NCBI GenBank assembly: GCA_963738445.1
Contig: CAVTWS010000011.1
Location: forward strand, 434,001 to 498,000
Direction: 5' to 3'
Source of the DNA: CAVTWS01 sp963738445
GTDB lineage: Bacteria > Actinomycetota > Acidimicrobiia > Acidimicrobiales > SHLQ01
DNA: 64,000 nucleotides
Shown here in pieces: positions 61,826-64,000 of this stretch. The position numbers and the translations under genes were made by a program. The notes under the pieces were generated by a model. That model worked only from the letters and a program-made list of their open reading frames with translations, had not been told where the DNA came from and did not search any database. Each line of letters opens with the position of its first letter. The first letter of the stretch is position 1.

Positions 61826-63633
61826 AGATCGGCACCGCCGAGCCCACCGAATCCGAGCGTTCGGCGATCGACCTCGTGCTCGGCGCGCCGTCCGACGGGT
61901 GGGACGGCGGCGAGCGGGGCGAGAGCGATCGACACGTGGCCCGCCGGATCGATCGCGCATCGTCGAATCGCCATCACCTGCTGGCCACGTTGCACGCGGT
62001 CAACGACCGCACCGGCTGGATCTCGCCCGGCGCGCTCACGTACATCTCGCGCCGCCTCGACATCGCTCCGGCCGACCTCTACGGCGTCGCCTCGTTCTAC
62101 GGTCTGTTCTCGCTGGAGCCGCGCCCGACCCGCCAGGTCCATGTGTGCGTCGACCTCGCCTGTTCGATCGCGGCCGGGGATCGAACAGGAGCATCGGGTT
62201 CCCTGCCACCGGGGACCCACGCGTCCCCGTGCCTCGGGTTGTGCGAGCGAGCTCCCGCGGCCCTGGTGATCGAAGCCGGCGACGCCCCGCGCCAGGCGGT
62301 CCTCGCCCCGGCCTCGACGCAGGCGCTCGAACAGGCGGGGGGCGGTTCCTGGCCCGGTGACGAAGCGCCCGTGGCCGCGTCCGTACCCCAGCCGGCGTCC
62401 GAACGGACCCTCCTACGGCGAGTCGGCTCCGTCAACCCCGGGAGCCTTGGCGACTACCGGGCCCACGGCGGGTACGAAGCGCTCACTCGCGCCATCGACC
62501 TCGGCCCGGCGGGCGTCATCGCCGAGGTGCTGGCCTCGGGCCTGGTCGGTCGGGGTGGGGCGGCGTTCCCGGCCGGCCGCAAGTGGGACGCTGTGGCCCG
62601 CCACACCGATCGGCCCTGTCATCTGGTCTGCAACGCCGACGAGTCCGAGCCGGGCACGTTCAAGGATCGCGTGATCATGGAGGGCGATCCGTTCGCGCTG
62701 GTCGAGGCGATGACCATCGCCGGGTTCGCGGTGGGCGCCGAGAGGGGGATCATCTACCTCCGCGGTGAGTATCCCCGGGCGCGGGCGACCCTGGGTGCGG
62801 CGATCGGGTCGGCCCGGTCCGGCGGCCTGCTCGGCCCTGATGTCGGCGGCAACGGGTTCGCCTTCGACATCGATATCGTGCGCGGCGCGGGGGCCTACAT
62901 CTGTGGCGAGGAAACGGCGATCTTCAACTCGATCGAAGGTTTTCGAGGTGAGCCCCGGGCGAAGCCCCCCTTCCCAGTCGATGCCGGGTTGTTCCACCAG
63001 CCCACGGTCGTCAACAACGTCGAGACGCTCGTGAACGTGCTGCCGATCGTGCTCGGCGGTGGTGCGGCCTACGCCGCCATCGGCACCATCGGCTCGTCGG
63101 GAACCAAGCTGCTGTGCGTGTCCGGTCGGGTCGCTCGGCCGGGCGTGTACGAGGTGACCTTCGGCGCCACGTTGGGCGAGGTGATCGCCCTGGCGGGTGG
63201 GGTTGCGGATGGTCGCCCACTCCAGGCGGTGCTGCTCGGCGGCGCCGCCGGGACGTTCGTCGGCCCGGAGGAGATGCACCTGCCGCTCACCTTCGAGGGA
63301 ACCCGCGAAGCCGGAGCATCGTTGGGGTCCGGCGTGGTGATGGTGCTCGACGACACCGTCGAGCTCGAGCCGTTCGTGCGGCGCATCGCCTCGTTCTTTC
63401 GTCACGAGAGCTGCGGGCAGTGCGTCCCATGCCGGGTCGGGACGGTCAGGCAGGATGAGGTGCTCGCCCGCCTGGCCGCAGGAGCCGTCGGTGGAGTCGG
63501 CGGAGACGCCGACCGTGCGCTGCTTGCCGACGTCGGCCGGGTCATGCGCGATGCCTCCATCTGTGGCCTCGGACAGACCGCCTACAACGCCGTCGAGTCG
63601 GCCATCTCGATCGGAGCGTTCCGCCGTGCCTGA
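61816..63633 (+). CDS. NuoE-NuoF fusion, NAD-binding diaphorase subunit of formate dehydrogenase
   Basis: 605 residues from GTG 61816, overlapping the fdhA stop. Residues about 45-155 are NuoE-like (24-kDa thioredoxin-fold): LYGVASFYGLFSLEP and the [2Fe-2S] set C-x4-C in VCVDLACS and C-x3-C in PCLGLCERAP. The NuoF-like part follows from about 195: GLVGRGGAAFPAGRKWDAV (NADH/FMN), CNADESEPGTFKDR, GAYICGEETAIFNSIEG and the [4Fe-4S] motif SCGQCVPCRVGT with a fourth Cys in SICGLGQTA. This corresponds to FdsG plus FdsB of soluble NAD-dependent formate dehydrogenases, here fused. Complex I is excluded by the neighbours. Confidence 0.92.
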   Translation: MDLKIGTAEPTESERSAIDLVLGAPSDGWDGGERGESDRHVARRIDRASSNRHHLLATLHAVNDRTGWISPGALTYISRRLDIAPADLYGVASFYGLFSLEPRPTRQVHVCVDLACSIAAGDRTGASGSLPPGTHASPCLGLCERAPAALVIEAGDAPRQAVLAPASTQALEQAGGGSWPGDEAPVAASVPQPASERTLLRRVGSVNPGSLGDYRAHGGYEALTRAIDLGPAGVIAEVLASGLVGRGGAAFPAGRKWDAVARHTDRPCHLVCNADESEPGTFKDRVIMEGDPFALVEAMTIAGFAVGAERGIIYLRGEYPRARATLGAAIGSARSGGLLGPDVGGNGFAFDIDIVRGAGAYICGEETAIFNSIEGFRGEPRAKPPFPVDAGLFHQPTVVNNVETLVNVLPIVLGGGAAYAAIGTIGSSGTKLLCVSGRVARPGVYEVTFGATLGEVIALAGGVADGRPLQAVLLGGAAGTFVGPEEMHLPLTFEGTREAGASLGSGVVMVLDDTVELEPFVRRIASFFRHESCGQCVPCRVGTVRQDEVLARLAAGAVGGVGGDADRALLADVGRVMRDASICGLGQTAYNAVESAISIGAFRRA

Positions 63634-64000
63634 CCCGGTGTCCGGAGGTTCGACCGAGGTCGCGATCTCGGCCCCCGCCCGCCTGGTGGAGCTCACCATC
63701 GACGGCGCGACGGTCCGAGTTCCCGATGGGTCGACGCTGTTGGCAGCCTGCCGTCGCGAAGGCACCGAGGTGCCCACCCTCTGCTTCGGCGAGACCCTCC
63801 GCCCCAAGAACGTGTGCCGGGTGTGCATGGTCGAGGTCGACGGCTCACGCACCCTGGTGCCGGCCTGCTCGCGCCTCGCCGAGGCGGGGATGGTCGTCGC
63901 CACGGACTCGGAGCGGGTGCACCACAGCCGTCGCCTGGTGCTCGAGCTGCTGGGATCCTCGGCAGACCTCTCCTACGCGCCCCCGGTCGCGGCGTGGAAC
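63626..64000 (+). CDS. HoxU/NuoG-N-terminal-like iron-sulfur subunit (3' truncated by window edge)
   Basis: 125 residues are visible from GTG 63626, overlapping the diaphorase stop. RLVELTIDGATVRVPDGSTL, then CRREGTEVPTLCFGE, NVCRVCMVEVDGS and PACSRLAEAG give the C-x(11)-C-x2-C-x(13)-C spacing of the N-terminal [2Fe-2S] ferredoxin domain of NuoG, HoxU and FdsA. VHHSRRLVLELLGS begins the His/Cys [4Fe-4S] helix. In FdsA this domain is fused to the catalytic subunit; here it is a separate gene, supplying what fdhA lacks. Whether the [4Fe-4S] domain next to molybdopterin is also encoded beyond 64000 cannot be seen. Confidence 0.88.
   Translation, partial: MPDPVSGGSTEVAISAPARLVELTIDGATVRVPDGSTLLAACRREGTEVPTLCFGETLRPKNVCRVCMVEVDGSRTLVPACSRLAEAGMVVATDSERVHHSRRLVLELLGSSADLSYAPPVAAWN

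Noticed and set aside
59510..61960. Minus-strand open frame of more than 800 codons opposite the formate dehydrogenase gene
   Set aside because: Antisense to a strongly conserved enzyme; composition is typical of codon-position GC bias. Similar long shadow frames opposite the BMP/ABC genes (48992-51100) and the SDR/GT-C genes (15987-18149) were rejected for the same reason.
61816..64000. Part of a respiratory complex I (nuo) operon
   Set aside because: Only E, F and G-N-terminal-like parts are present, E and F are fused, and they overlap a formate dehydrogenase gene. The FdsGBA-type explanation fits better.

Overview
The window is uniformly high-GC DNA with dense gene packing, many 4-base ATGA/GTGA start-stop overlaps, GTG starts and several apparently leaderless starts. 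Together with a BldD-type regulator, a Tad pilus locus and a phoH-ybeY-(CBS protein)-era core, this points to a free-living Actinomycetota chromosome. An Acidimicrobiia-like lineage is my inference; no rRNA or other decisive marker is present. I see no tRNA, rRNA, IS element, prophage or CRISPR array.

Layout. 1-3.7 kb: the 3' part of a BldD-like c-di-GMP regulator, then (minus strand) a membrane pseudokinase, a LysM membrane protein and a J-domain protein. 3.9-17 kb: a surface-polysaccharide region with a GT2 glycosyltransferase, DUF2304, a DUF2142 membrane protein, a polysaccharide deacetylase, a GNAT protein, DUF1214, two acyltransferase-3/SGNH proteins, a GHKL ATPase and a GT-C glycosyltransferase. 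17-22 kb: an SDR and an operon of LRV-repeat protein, MoxR-like AAA+ ATPase and metallopeptidase-like/VWA protein. 22-28 kb: a Cys-rich exported protein and a Tad/Flp pilus operon (tadA, tadB, tadC, pilin-like, two TadE-like, TadG-like). Its CpaE-like and CpaB-like partners lie apart at 40-42 kb. 28-36 kb: an FAD oxidoreductase, SDRs, LtrA, small hypotheticals, a PF10118 protein and hemolysin III. 36-40 kb: a MacB/FtsX-type ABC exporter. 42-47 kb: an HTH_17 protein, a two-segment Sm-like hypothetical, phoH-ybeY-CBS transporter-era, and sodC. 47.7-53.7 kb: an adenosine-deaminase-like enzyme with a complete BMP-type nucleoside ABC importer. 53.8-64 kb: acyl-CoA dehydrogenase, FMN reductase, folD-fhs (tetrahydrofolate C1 enzymes), crotonase, flavin reductase, and an NAD-linked formate dehydrogenase operon that runs off the end.

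The best biological signal is the formate dehydrogenase catalytic gene (59906-61825). An in-frame TGA at 60146 sits exactly at the Sec position of the active site and is followed by a convincing bacterial SECIS hairpin, so this is very probably a selenoprotein. Formate oxidation here lies close to fhs and folD, which would let formate serve both as electron donor and as C1 donor.

Sequence quality matters. At least fifteen genes carry single-base frame breaks with intact conserved sequence on both sides, including essential-type genes such as ybeY. Between about 24.2 and 29.9 kb there is a break every 50-200 bases. I read these mostly as assembly indels, not decay. Several short tandem duplications (7 to 31 bp) also sit at gene starts or junctions. 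Coordinates of frame-broken genes are given for the whole reconstructed gene.
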